Shown: positions 37,517-47,814, counted from the first letter of the stretch. The stretch: DNA of 64,000 nucleotides from Bacillus haynesii (GCF_001969855.1 NZ_MRBL01000009.1:1-64000); one strand, 5' to 3'. Program-made: numbers and translations. Notes: generated by a model from the sequence alone, not told the origin.

Positions 37517-37549
37517 TGTATAACATTAATGTAGAATTAGTATAACACA
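37517..37549 (-). promoter_or_regulatory. Twin CcpN-type operators of pckA
   Basis: On the minus strand TGTGTTATACT (37549-37539) matches the CcpN consensus TRTGHYATAYW at all 11 positions and overlaps a TATACT -10 box. A second copy, AATGTTATACA (37527-37517), matches 10 of 11, 22 bp downstream. CcpN represses pckA and gapB on glucose in B. subtilis. Confidence 0.75.
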
Positions 37550-37633
37550 TTTACTCTTATAGTCTATACCGTTTCTTCATTTTTCGTTCGGGTTTTTTCT
37601 CGAAAGACAAGTGCAAATTTATTTCGGCCGATA

Positions 37634-37663
37634 TTGACATAACAAGCCATTTTAAGATAAGAT
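37634..37663 (+). promoter_or_regulatory. Promoter of the metK leader
   Basis: TTGACA (37634-37639), 18-nt spacer, TAAGAT (37658-37663), just upstream of the SAM riboswitch. Confidence 0.65.
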
Positions 37664-37680
37664 ATTTCATTGAGCGGATA

Positions 37681-37873
37681 CTCTTATCCCGAGCTGGTGG
37701 AGGGACAGGCCCAATGAAACCCAGCAACCGGTTTCTCTTATTAATGGAAAAAAACAGTTTCTGAGACAACTACGGTGCTAACCTGATGCAAGGTGTTCAA
37801 TACCTTGAGCGATAAGAGTGAAAGGCACGCAATACCAGACCCTTTCCTCAGCGAATAGGAAAAGGTTTTTTTA
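37681..37873 (+). promoter_or_regulatory. SAM-I riboswitch (S-box) with terminator, metK leader
   Basis: Aptamer from CTCTTATC (37681) to GATAAGAG (37811-37818), with the conserved GAGCTGGTGGAGGGA, AAACCCAGCAACC, GGTGCTAACCTG and GAGCGATAAG segments. An intrinsic terminator CCTTTCCT/AGGAAAAGG plus seven T ends at 37873. High SAM should stop transcription before metK, giving feedback on SAM synthesis. Confidence 0.97.
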
Positions 37874-37910
37874 TTGCATAAATCGAGATACAAAAATTGC
37901 TAAAAAAACT

Positions 37911-38016
37911 GCCTTCAGGAGGAAGGTACTGGGCGTTTTTCACAGGACGTGAAAGGTTTTAGCCGAGTATCGAGCAGGAGGAAGGTACTGGGCGTTTTTC
38001 ACAGGACGTGAAAGGT
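37911..38016. repeat. Two tandem antisense copies of the rRNA 23S-5S spacer
   Basis: Units 37916-37957 and 37975-38016 are identical over 42 nt (period 59). Read on the minus strand, 37911-37935 equals 73-97 of the rRNA spacer at 24 of 25 positions, and 37958-37968 equals 38-48 at all 11. The hairpin between them is kept: CCTCAC/GTGAGG in the rRNA spacer versus TTTCAC/GTGAAA here, a change that preserves both altered pairs. The copies lie in the transcribed metK leader and are complementary to pre-rRNA. They are either an rDNA-derived scar or a functional antisense element. Confidence 0.85.
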
Positions 38017-38039
38017 CTAGCCGGGCAACCAGTCAGGAA

Positions 38040-38060
38040 AAATTCTCCTAAGGGGAATTT
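38040..38060 (+). promoter_or_regulatory. Hairpin in the metK leader
   Basis: AAATTCTCC/GGGGAATTT, 9-bp stem with one G:U pair and loop TAA, with no T run after it. Part of the 335-nt segment between the riboswitch terminator and metK. Confidence 0.5.
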
Positions 38061-38158
38061 CGACTCAGAATCTCGTCAAGACTAGCATATGGAAATTGTT
38101 TCAAAACGAGAGCGTATGAAGCCCGAGTATCGTCATATAATCAAGAGGGACGAGATCC

Positions 38159-38194
38159 GTATCATACTTAAGATCACGGCTGATCTTCATATAC
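38159..38194 (+). promoter_or_regulatory. Hairpin immediately before the metK ribosome site
   Basis: AAGATCA/TGATCTT perfect 7-bp stem with loop CGGC (38170-38187), extended by outer GTAT/ATAC pairing. The ribosome site CAGGAGG follows directly and stays single-stranded. It may shape ribosome access or mRNA stability rather than terminate transcription. Confidence 0.5.
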
Positions 38195-38208
38195 AGGAGG
38201 AAACATAA

Positions 38209-39411
38209 ATGAGCAAAAACCGTCGGTTATTTACATCAGAGTCAGTTACGGAGGGACATCCGGACAAAATTTGCGACCAGATTTCGGATAGTATATTAGA
38301 CGAAATTTTAAAGAAAGATCCGAATGCCCGCGTTGCTTGTGAAACATCTGTGACAACCGGATTGGTGCTGGTAAGCGGTGAAATTACGACGTCCACATAC
38401 GTCGATATTCCGAAAACAGTCCGCGAAACGATTAAAGAAATTGGCTACACACGTGCAAAATACGGTTTTGATGCCGAAACTTGCGCGGTCTTAACGTCTA
38501 TAGATGAACAGTCTCCAGACATTGCAATGGGAGTCGACCAGGCGCTTGAAGCCCGTGAAGGAGCAATGAGCGACGCTGAAATTGAAGCGATCGGAGCCGG
38601 AGACCAAGGTTTAATGTTCGGTTTTGCCTGCAACGAAACAAAGGAACTTATGCCTCTGCCGATTTCGCTTGCTCATAAATTGTCTCGCCGTTTGACAGAA
38701 GTCCGCAAAGAGGAAATTCTCCCGTATCTGCGTCCGGACGGAAAGACACAGGTAACTGTTGAGTATGATGAGAATAACAAGCCGATTCGCATCGATACAA
38801 TCGTCATTTCGACTCAGCATCATCCTGAGATTTCGCTTGAACAAATTCAGCGCAATCTGAAAGAGCACGTCATCAATCCGGTAGTGCCAAAAGAGTTGAT
38901 TGATGAAAACACGAAGTACTTCATTAATCCTACGGGCCGTTTTGTTATCGGAGGACCGCAGGGGGATGCCGGTTTAACAGGACGCAAAATCATCGTTGAC
39001 ACCTATGGCGGATATGCCCGTCACGGCGGCGGAGCGTTTTCCGGTAAGGATGCGACAAAGGTTGACAGATCTGCAGCTTATGCTGCGAGATATGTAGCGA
39101 AAAATATCGTCGCCGCAGGCCTTGCTGATTCCTGTGAAGTGCAGCTTGCCTACGCGATCGGTGTTGCACAGCCGGTTTCCATTTCAATCGATACATTCGG
39201 TACAGGCAAAGCGAGTGAAGAAACATTGATCGAAGTGGTTCGCAAAAACTTTGATCTAAGACCTGCCGGCATTATTAAAATGCTCGATCTTCGCCGTCCG
39301 ATTTACAAACAAACGGCAGCTTACGGACATTTCGGCCGCCTCGATCTTGATCTGCCTTGGGAGCGCACAGACAAAGCAGATCAGCTGAAGAAAGAAGCAT
39401 TAGGAGAATAA
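38209..39411 (+). CDS. metK: S-adenosylmethionine synthetase MetK
   Basis: Makes SAM from methionine and ATP. 400 residues; N-terminal [20 protein letters not shown], the hexapeptide-type loop [12 protein letters not shown] and [26 protein letters not shown] upstream of ATG 38209. Controlled by the S-box at 37681. The 335-nt gap between the riboswitch terminator and the start is much longer than usual and holds the antisense rRNA-spacer repeats and extra hairpins. Confidence 0.97.
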   Translation: MSKNRRLFTSESVTEGHPDKICDQISDSILDEILKKDPNARVACETSVTTGLVLVSGEITTSTYVDIPKTVRETIKEIGYTRAKYGFDAETCAVLTSIDEQSPDIAMGVDQALEAREGAMSDAEIEAIGAGDQGLMFGFACNETKELMPLPISLAHKLSRRLTEVRKEEILPYLRPDGKTQVTVEYDENNKPIRIDTIVISTQHHPEISLEQIQRNLKEHVINPVVPKELIDENTKYFINPTGRFVIGGPQGDAGLTGRKIIVDTYGGYARHGGGAFSGKDATKVDRSAAYAARYVAKNIVAAGLADSCEVQLAYAIGVAQPVSISIDTFGTGKASEETLIEVVRKNFDLRPAGIIKMLDLRRPIYKQTAAYGHFGRLDLDLPWERTDKADQLKKEALGE

Positions 39412-39420
39412 CAACCGCAT

Positions 39421-39448
39421 AGCCGCTTTAATAAGCGGCTTTGTTTTT
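39421..39448 (+). terminator. metK terminator
   Basis: AGCCGCTT/AAGCGGCT stem, loop TAAT, then TTGTTTTT. Confidence 0.88.
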
Positions 39449-39555
39449 CGATGGCAAAAAGCGGGCGGATGTGAAACGTTTTTCTTTAAACACTTGTCTA
39501 ATCAAGAAGCAGACTTTGATTTCTGCACGAAATTTAAAAAATCGGAGGCAATACT

Positions 39556-41454
39556 ATGTGTGGATTTGTAGGGGTATTCAATCATCGCCCATCATCCGAG
39601 ACAGCAGCCCAGGAAGAACTGATTAAACAAATGAATGAAATGATTGTACACCGCGGTCCGGACGATGATGGGTACTATCATGATGAGCATGTAGGCTTCG
39701 GATTTAGAAGGCTCAGCATCATCGATGTGGAAAACGGAGGACAGCCTCTGTCTTATGAAGATGATTCCTACTGGATTATTTTTAATGGAGAAATCTATAA
39801 CTATATAGAACTGAAAGACGAACTTCTTTCAAAAGGATACGAGTTCAAAACCGATTCAGATACGGAAGTTTTGCTTGCGACTTACCGCCACTACAAACAG
39901 GAAGCCGCTTCCAAGCTGCGCGGAATGTTTGCTTTTTTAATCTGGGACAAAAAAGAACAGCTCCTATACGGAGCGCGCGATCCGTTCGGCATTAAGCCGC
40001 TCTATTTTACGAAAACGGACGGCCACGTTTATTTTGCGTCAGAAAGAAAAAGCCTGATGGCTGTCGATGCTGACTTGGAATTGAATGAAAAAGCGCTGCA
40101 GCAGTATACATCATTCCAATTTGTACCGGAGCCTGAGACGCTTGACAAAAAGGTGCAAAAAGTAGAACCGGGCCATCAGTTTACCGTTCGCCCGGGCGAG
40201 GATCTTCAATTTAAAACATACTGGAAAGTTCAATTCAAGCCGGTTCAGACCGAAGAAGACAAGCTTGTTCAGGAAGTAAGAGACGCGATCTTTGATTCCG
40301 TAAAAGTCCATATGCGAAGCGATGTGCCAGTAGGTTCCTTCCTTTCCGGAGGCATTGACTCTTCCTTTATCGTGTCAGTGGCGAAGCAATTCCATCCGAA
40401 CTTAAAGACATTCTCTGTCGGCTTTGAACATGAAGGCTTCAGCGAAGTTGATGTTGCGAAAGAAACCGCTGATAAGGTCGGCGTGGAAAACTTCAGCGCG
40501 ATCATTTCGCCTGAAGAATATATGAACGAGCTTCCAAAGATCGTCTGGCATTTAGATGATCCTCTGGCAGACCCTGCTGCGATTCCTTTGTATTTTGTCG
40601 CGAAGGAAGCGAAGAAGCAAGTTACAGTTGTTTTATCCGGAGAAGGGGCAGATGAGCTGTTCGGCGGTTACAATATTTACCGAGAGCCGCTTTCATTAAA
40701 GCCGTTTGAGCGAATCCCTTCCCCGCTGAAAAAGATGCTTCTGCACGTAGCTTCAGCGATGCCGGAAGGAATGAAAGGGAAAAGCTTTTTAATGAGGGGC
40801 TGTACACCTCTTGAAGAGAGATATATCGGTAACGCAAAGATTTTTGAAGAAGGCATGAAATCAAAACTTCTTCGCCAGTATGACAGCAACCTCTCTTACT
40901 GTGACGTGACAAAGCCGTATTTTGAAGAAAGCAAGTCCTACAGCGAAATCAACAAAATGCAGTATGTCGATATCCACACATGGATGCGCGGCGACATTTT
41001 GCTGAAGGCCGACAAAATGACGATGGCCAACTCACTGGAACTCCGCGTTCCATTTTTGGACAAAGTCGTATTTGAAGCGGCTTCCAAAATTCCGGAAGAG
41101 CTGAAAACGAAAAACGGCACGACAAAATATCTGCTTAGAAAAGCGGCGGAAGGCATCGTTCCAGATCATGTCTTGAACCGCAAAAAGCTGGGATTCCCTG
41201 TGCCGATCCGCCACTGGCTGAAAAACGAAATGCATGACTGGGCCGTGAACATCATTAAAGAGAGCGAGACAGACGCATATATTCATAAAGATTACGTGCT
41301 TCAGCTTCTTGAAGACCACTGCGCCAACAAAGCGGATAACAGCCGCAAAATCTGGACGGTTCTCATCTTTATGATCTGGCACAGTATTTTCGTTGAAAAA
41401 CGCTTTGTACCGGAAGAACTGAACCATCAGCCAAAAGAGGTCATTATTGTTTAA
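39556..41454 (+). CDS. asnB: Asparagine synthetase (glutamine-hydrolysing) AsnB
   Basis: 632 residues. N-terminal Ntn glutaminase domain with catalytic Cys 2 (MCGFVGVF) and a C-terminal synthetase domain with PP-loop SGGIDSS near residue 265 and GEGADELFGGY. Turns aspartate, ATP and glutamine into asparagine. Good GGAGG site 9 nt before ATG, and a strong bidirectional terminator at 41464. In B. subtilis AsnB-type enzymes can also amidate cell-wall diaminopimelate, so a wall role cannot be excluded. Confidence 0.93.
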   Translation: MCGFVGVFNHRPSSETAAQEELIKQMNEMIVHRGPDDDGYYHDEHVGFGFRRLSIIDVENGGQPLSYEDDSYWIIFNGEIYNYIELKDELLSKGYEFKTDSDTEVLLATYRHYKQEAASKLRGMFAFLIWDKKEQLLYGARDPFGIKPLYFTKTDGHVYFASERKSLMAVDADLELNEKALQQYTSFQFVPEPETLDKKVQKVEPGHQFTVRPGEDLQFKTYWKVQFKPVQTEEDKLVQEVRDAIFDSVKVHMRSDVPVGSFLSGGIDSSFIVSVAKQFHPNLKTFSVGFEHEGFSEVDVAKETADKVGVENFSAIISPEEYMNELPKIVWHLDDPLADPAAIPLYFVAKEAKKQVTVVLSGEGADELFGGYNIYREPLSLKPFERIPSPLKKMLLHVASAMPEGMKGKSFLMRGCTPLEERYIGNAKIFEEGMKSKLLRQYDSNLSYCDVTKPYFEESKSYSEINKMQYVDIHTWMRGDILLKADKMTMANSLELRVPFLDKVVFEAASKIPEELKTKNGTTKYLLRKAAEGIVPDHVLNRKKLGFPVPIRHWLKNEMHDWAVNIIKESETDAYIHKDYVLQLLEDHCANKADNSRKIWTVLIFMIWHSIFVEKRFVPEELNHQPKEVIIV

Positions 41455-41463
41455 GCTAATAAA

Positions 41464-41499
41464 AGAAGGTTTTCGATTAACCGAAAACCTTCTTTTTTT
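41464..41499. terminator. Bidirectional terminator asnB / glycosyltransferase
   Basis: AGAAGGTTTTCG/CGAAAACCTTCT, 12-bp perfect stem, T runs on both strands between convergent genes. Confidence 0.92.
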
Positions 41500-42634
41500 A
41501 TGCCGGTTTTTCTGCTGATAAATCTGCAAGCACACTTTCACAATCGGAGAGGAGATTGTCAAAAATCACATCCCACGACTGGGTAAGGGCATAGCTTCTC
41601 GCATCGTATGCCATCCGTTTTTTTAACGACGGGTTGGAGAGCACGCGCAGTATATTTTCGGTGAATGCTTCCGGATTTCTAGGTTCGGAAAGAAAACCGT
41701 TTCTTCCGTTTTGTATAAAGTCTTTCAGGCCGCCGGAATCCGCCCCGATAACAGGCGTCCCGCAGGCGAGCGCTTCAAGAGCGGAATTTCCGAAGGTTTC
41801 CGTCGGCGAAGGAAAGACGAACAAATCTGAGCTCGCATAGATGCTTGCCAGCTCTTCTCCTTTGACATAGCCGGCAAAAGTCATGTTGAGGGGAGCTCGC
41901 TTCTCAAGCTCTTTTTTTAACGGGCCGTCTCCGGCGATCAGCCAGTGGACATCACCTTTCAAAGCGGGGTGACTTGCAATCTTGAGCAGCGTCTCCAAGT
42001 CTTTTTCTGGTGCAAGCCTTCCGACATAGCTCAGGATATAGGTTTCCTTTATCCCGTATCGTTTACGGATGTGTTCGGTTTGATACGCCGGACTGAACAG
42101 CGAGCAGTCCACGCCGCGCTTCCAGATGGAGAGGTTCCTGAATTGTTTGGCTTTAAGCTGCATGAACGTTTCACGCGAAGGCACAAAAACTTTTCGAAAA
42201 TCTTTATGAAACCAGTGCATATATTTCCATAATAATTTGGAAAACATTTGAAGATCATAATATGAAAGGTACTGGTCAAAATCGGTATGGTAAGAGCCTA
42301 CGACGGGGATGTTCCATTTCTTTGCAAGCTTGAGCCCTGCCAGGCCGATATTAAAAGGAGTCGCGATGTGAATGAGATCGGGATGGAATTCGCGGAGTTC
42401 TGATTTCATTTTGATGAGATTAGGAAGAGCGATTCTGCACTCGGGGTATAAGAAGAACGGCATGCTCGTAAAACGGCGGATGCGGCTCGAAAATTGTGTT
42501 TCATGCGTGCTTTCCGGCGCAAATACTTTATAGGGTATCCCGTTTTTTTCAAGATAATCCGTATACCTTTTCAACGTTCTGGCGCAGCCGTTCACATCTG
42601 GTGTAAAAGTGTCCGTAAATATCGCAATTTTCAT
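41498..42634 (-). CDS. GT4-family glycosyltransferase
   Basis: 378 residues, GT-B fold. N-terminal domain begins MKIAIFTDTFTPDVNGCART; donor site motifs YVGRLAPEKDLETLL and SPTETFGNSALEALACGTPVIGADSGG (EX7E). Similar to mannosyl- or glucosyltransferases that build glycolipids on diacylglycerol or polyprenyl carriers; the acceptor is unknown. A PAP2-type gene lies upstream in the same operon. This pair occupies the site where B. subtilis has ytnA (from memory). Confidence 0.85.
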   Translation of the reverse strand: MKIAIFTDTFTPDVNGCARTLKRYTDYLEKNGIPYKVFAPESTHETQFSSRIRRFTSMPFFLYPECRIALPNLIKMKSELREFHPDLIHIATPFNIGLAGLKLAKKWNIPVVGSYHTDFDQYLSYYDLQMFSKLLWKYMHWFHKDFRKVFVPSRETFMQLKAKQFRNLSIWKRGVDCSLFSPAYQTEHIRKRYGIKETYILSYVGRLAPEKDLETLLKIASHPALKGDVHWLIAGDGPLKKELEKRAPLNMTFAGYVKGEELASIYASSDLFVFPSPTETFGNSALEALACGTPVIGADSGGLKDFIQNGRNGFLSEPRNPEAFTENILRVLSNPSLKKRMAYDARSYALTQSWDVIFDNLLSDCESVLADLSAEKPA

Positions 42635-42692
42635 CGTTTCCCCTCCTGTTGGTGATGTAAAAATCAGTGACGCTTTGGAAGAAACGGTCGGC

Positions 42693-43217
42693 TTAGAAGA
42701 TCATCGCCGACAAGGTTCCGACTGAAATCCCGAGGGCCGTGCCTGCCAGAACATCCGAAGGATAATGAAGACCGAGATAAATTCTGGAGAGCCCCACACT
42801 GATGCCTACCGGAATTAATAAAAGCGCGAGTATCGGAAAGAATATCATTAGCGGTGTAATGACAGAAAATACCGCGGTCGTATGGCCGGATGGAAAAGAA
42901 TGATCCTTGAGCGGATTTTGCAAAACCTGTGTTTCCTTTAGCGTTAAATACGGCCGCTTTCTCGGATACAGCTTTTTGATCAGCATGACTTGAAGATGGC
43001 TGACCAAAAGTGCAAGGGCGCTGGCGATCCCCGCTGTACGAACACTTCCGGATCCGAACAGCAAGAGAGACAGGCAGGCGGAAATCGTGCAGAAAGCCCC
43101 TCCCAAATGAGTTGAGGAACGAAAATAACGGTTTAGTGTTTTTTGGTGAAATAAGCTGTTCATACCGAGGAAAATCCGGCATTCAAAGTTGTAGATGCCG
43201 ACCATCAGTTTATTCAA
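42693..43217 (-). CDS. PAP2-family membrane phosphatase
   Basis: 174 residues, about five membrane segments, with the three phosphatase motifs KKLYPRKRP, PSGHT and SRIYLGLHYPSD. Likely dephosphorylates a lipid phosphate such as undecaprenyl-PP, phosphatidic acid or PGP. The start is TTG 43217, with AAAGGGGG 9 nt upstream. 58 nt before the glycosyltransferase gene, so a joint role in glycolipid or polyprenyl recycling is plausible. Confidence 0.85.
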   Translation of the reverse strand: MNKLMVGIYNFECRIFLGMNSLFHQKTLNRYFRSSTHLGGAFCTISACLSLLLFGSGSVRTAGIASALALLVSHLQVMLIKKLYPRKRPYLTLKETQVLQNPLKDHSFPSGHTTAVFSVITPLMIFFPILALLLIPVGISVGLSRIYLGLHYPSDVLAGTALGISVGTLSAMIF

Positions 43218-43390
43218 ATGTCATAACCCCCTTTACATGAATGGCTGCTACATGTTTATTGTAAAAAATGAATGTTTAGCAAATGATAAGTATTTGTAAA
43301 GATTTCGGAAAAGAAAAAGCCGCAGACGTGTGCGGCCGAAAAGGTTATTGCTTAAATTATCGGTGGAAAAATGGTAAAGTTGTAGCAAAG

Positions 43391-43909
43391 CTAATCTTTT
43401 TTTTGCAAGGATTTGTAGTATTGTCCTTTTTCAATATATTCTTTGCGAATTCTTTCCATTTCCTGTTTATCTTTGTCGGTTAACGGGCGGATGACTTTAG
43501 CGGGCCTGCCGAATGCGAGGTGCCCGGACGGGATCTTTTTGCCCGGCGGGACAAGGCTGCCTGCCCCGATAAAAGCGCCTTCTCCGATTTCCGCTTCGTC
43601 AAGAATAACCGACCCCATTCCGATAAGGGCATGCTTTCGAATCACGGAGCTGTGCAATGTAACCTGATGGCCTACCGTCACACCGTCTTCAATCACGAGA
43701 GGGCGTTCAGGGCTTTGGTGCAGACAGGAAAGGTCTTGAATGTTCACGCCTTTTCCAATTCTGACCGGGGCGACATCGCCGCGGATAACAGAAGAGAACC
43801 AGATGCTTGATCGCTCTCCGATTGTTACATCTCCGGTGATGACCGCGTTGTCGGCGATAAACGCCGTTTCATGAATAACGGGTTCCGTTTTTTTATAAGG
43901 GTAGATCAT
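43391..43909 (-). CDS. ytoA: Gamma-carbonic-anhydrase-like hexapeptide protein YtoA
   Basis: 172 residues with left-handed beta-helix repeats (ADNAVITGDVTIGERSSIW) and metal His residues in CLHQS, VGHQVTLHSS. Belongs to the YrdA/CaiE/PaaY group; enzymatic activity uncertain. ATG 43909 is chosen, AAAGG being 9 nt upstream, whereas ATG 43918 directly abuts that site. Confidence 0.87.
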   Translation of the reverse strand: MIYPYKKTEPVIHETAFIADNAVITGDVTIGERSSIWFSSVIRGDVAPVRIGKGVNIQDLSCLHQSPERPLVIEDGVTVGHQVTLHSSVIRKHALIGMGSVILDEAEIGEGAFIGAGSLVPPGKKIPSGHLAFGRPAKVIRPLTDKDKQEMERIRKEYIEKGQYYKSLQKKD

Positions 43910-43952
43910 AGGTTTCATCCTTTCATTTATAAAATTGTGTGAGGTGGTCAGC

Positions 43953-44732
43953 ATGTGGTGCATGGAAGCGGAAAGACCTGTTGCTTCAATTGTCATCATT
44001 CACGGTGCATGTGAGCATCACGGGCGGTATAAATGGCTGTCCGAAATGTGGCGTTCATCCGGGTTTAATGTCGTGATGGGGGATTTGCCCGGCCAGGGAA
44101 CTTCGACAAGAGAAAGAGGACATATACGCTCATTTCAAGAATATATTGATGAAGTGGACAAATGGGTCGCCAGGGCGAAAGCATATGAACTGCCTGTGTT
44201 TATGCTCGGGCACAGCATGGGCGGCCTGATTGCGATCGAATGGTTTAAGCAGCAGCAAAGCGGCATTGCCGGTCTCATTTTATCATCCCCTTGTCTCGGG
44301 CTGCAAATAAAGCCGAACAAATTTCTGGACTGGATTTCCAAAGGGCTCAACGTTTTGGCCCCGTCCATGCGGTTTGAATCCGGGATCACGCCTGATAAAG
44401 CGACGAGAAACAAAGAAGTCATCGAAATGGACATCAACGATTCATTATATATCACAAAAGTTTCTGTCAGATGGTATCAAGAAATGTTAAAAGCGTTGAA
44501 AAGCGCGATGGAGCCGACGGACGCCTTTCTCAACATCCCGCTCTTTGTCATGCAGGCGGGCACAGACTGGCTTGTCGACAAAAAAATGGTCGTCAAGTGG
44601 TTTAACCAGCTTGCTTCCCACAATAAGACGTACAGGGAATGGGAGGACTTATATCACGAAATTTTCAATGAGCCTGAGCGGGAAGACGTTTTTAAAGCGG
44701 CCAGAGCGTTTGCGGAACAGTATATGACATAA
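43953..44732 (+). CDS. ytpA: Lysophospholipase/monoacylglycerol lipase-like YtpA
   Basis: Alpha/beta hydrolase of 259 residues; oxyanion segment IHGACEHHGRY, nucleophile in GHSMGG, and EIFNEPERE near the catalytic His. In B. subtilis ytpA is needed for the phospholipid antibiotic bacilysocin. ATG 43953 gives the same length as that homologue. Followed by ytpB; both contribute to membrane-lipid chemistry. Confidence 0.9.
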   Translation: MWCMEAERPVASIVIIHGACEHHGRYKWLSEMWRSSGFNVVMGDLPGQGTSTRERGHIRSFQEYIDEVDKWVARAKAYELPVFMLGHSMGGLIAIEWFKQQQSGIAGLILSSPCLGLQIKPNKFLDWISKGLNVLAPSMRFESGITPDKATRNKEVIEMDINDSLYITKVSVRWYQEMLKALKSAMEPTDAFLNIPLFVMQAGTDWLVDKKMVVKWFNQLASHNKTYREWEDLYHEIFNEPEREDVFKAARAFAEQYMT

Positions 44733-44746
44733 TGGAGGTGCATTCT

Positions 44747-45826
44747 TTGGCAGTACCGGAGCATCCTTTTGGATTAATGGCTAAAGTATACAGAGAAGTT
44801 TTTCCCCTTGTTCATCAGGAATTGGACAAGTGGAAACGAAAAGCTGAAACGATTCAAAATCCCGAGTTGAAAACGCAGGCGAAAGCCAGCATCAGGGATA
44901 AAACCTTTCACTGTGAAGGCGGCGGCATTATGGCCCTCCTTTCAGGCGACAAAATCGAGCAGTCGATCCGGTTTATTACGGCGTATCAGACGATAAGCGA
45001 CTATCTCGACAATCTATGCGATCGGAGCACCTCGCTTGATCCGGATGATTTTACTATGCTTCACCAGTCGATGAAAGACGCGCTGACAGTCGGGGCTGAA
45101 TTGAAAAACTATTACCGATTCAGGGAAGACCAGGATGATCAAGGTTATTTGCACGACTTAGTGAAAACATGCCAAGGCGTGCTTGCGGAAATTGAGAACT
45201 ATGATCTGATCAAGGAGCATCTGCTTGAGCTTTGCAGCTACTACTGCGACCTGCAAGTTCATAAACACGTCGTGGAGCATGAGCGCGTTCCCCGGCTTGA
45301 AGCGTGGTTTGAGAATTATAAATCGGCTCTGCCGAAAATGGAATGGTATGAGTTCTCAGCCTGTGCGGGTTCAACACTCGGCATTTTTTGCCTCGTATCG
45401 TATTCCGTCCGTCCCGATTTTACTGAATCGATGGCCGGAAAGATCCGCGACAGCTATTTTCCGTACATACAGGGACTGCATATTCTGCTCGATTATTTAA
45501 TTGACCAGGAGGAAGATCTAATCGGCGGAGATTTGAATTTCTGCACTTATTACCCATCACATTCAGATATGATGGAAAGGCTCGAATATTTTATCGAAAT
45601 GGCGGATGAACATTTGCGCGGGATTCCACACGAAAACTTTCACCGTTTGATCAACAGAGGTCTGTTAGGCGTTTATTTGTCGGATGACAAAGTAGCGGGC
45701 CAGAAGGAAATCGGCCGGCTTGCGAAAAAGCTGATTAAAGCGAGTGGCAAAACATCGTTCTTTTTCTATATTAATGGCAGGGCATACCGCAAAATTCAAA
45801 AAATGCCGTGGATGAAAAGCTCGTAA
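44747..45826 (+). CDS. ytpB: Tetraprenyl-beta-curcumene synthase YtpB
   Basis: Class IB (large-type) terpene synthase, about 359 residues, making a C35 sesquarterpene precursor from heptaprenyl diphosphate. Acidic motifs YLDNLCDRSTSLDPDDF and LIDQEEDLIGGDLNF bind the diphosphate via Mg2+. TTG 44747 is chosen because GGAGGTG lies 7 nt upstream; ATG 44732 overlaps the ytpA stop. It competes with menaquinone synthesis (MenA) for the C35 prenyl chain, linking it to the men genes. Confidence 0.87.
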   Translation: MAVPEHPFGLMAKVYREVFPLVHQELDKWKRKAETIQNPELKTQAKASIRDKTFHCEGGGIMALLSGDKIEQSIRFITAYQTISDYLDNLCDRSTSLDPDDFTMLHQSMKDALTVGAELKNYYRFREDQDDQGYLHDLVKTCQGVLAEIENYDLIKEHLLELCSYYCDLQVHKHVVEHERVPRLEAWFENYKSALPKMEWYEFSACAGSTLGIFCLVSYSVRPDFTESMAGKIRDSYFPYIQGLHILLDYLIDQEEDLIGGDLNFCTYYPSHSDMMERLEYFIEMADEHLRGIPHENFHRLINRGLLGVYLSDDKVAGQKEIGRLAKKLIKASGKTSFFFYINGRAYRKIQKMPWMKSS

Positions 45827-45829
45827 AGA

Positions 45830-47389
<1,560 letters not shown>

Positions 47390-47541
47390 ACAAAAGGACC
47401 TCCTTTTAGTATCACGCATCCTAAAATTGTAGCAAATAAACACGATAAGAACAAACCGATTCCCAATTATTTTCTTCAATGATCACGGCTGTGATGGCCA
47501 AACTAATCACGATGGATTTTTCCATTAAGGAGGGGTTTTCT

Positions 47542-47814
47542 TTGGCTACAAGACAATCCGTCGGAGAGCACATCCAAAGAAGCGAAGATGCTTATGATTA
47601 TGCTTTATCTCAATTTGAAACTGCAAGCAGGCAGGAACATTACAATGAGACAGAGTACAGCGATGCGCAGGTGATGCTTGAAAACGCGGTCAATGAATTA
47701 AACAAGCTTTCGCTGTTTGCCAATGAGCAGCAAAGGGAGGAAATTTACCGCAAAAGGCTTCAGCTGCAAACCCTTCAAAACAATATGATTCTGCAGAGAT
47801 CGTATGAAAGATGA
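47542..47814 (+). CDS. ytzC: YtzC (DUF2524)
   Basis: 90-residue helical, glutamine-rich protein (ATRQSVGEHIQRSEDAYDYA). TTG 47542 follows AAGGAGG by about 10 nt and gives the expected length. No membrane or signal segment. Function unknown. Confidence 0.82.
   Translation: MATRQSVGEHIQRSEDAYDYALSQFETASRQEHYNETEYSDAQVMLENAVNELNKLSLFANEQQREEIYRKRLQLQTLQNNMILQRSYER

Noticed and set aside
37911..38016. Tandem repeats considered as a CRISPR array
   Set aside because: Only two units, no unique spacers of constant size and no cas genes; the units match the rRNA spacer instead.
39451..39555. Possible cre site (TGTGAAACGTTTTTC) upstream of asnB
   Set aside because: The central CG does not align with the consensus and the flanks mismatch.
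41032..41562. 176-codon minus-strand frame across the asnB 3' end
   Set aside because: Antisense to a well-supported gene and crosses the bidirectional terminator.
42664..43182. 172-codon minus-strand frame overlapping the PAP2 gene in another register
   Set aside because: The 42693-43217 frame carries all three phosphatase motifs and a ribosome site.
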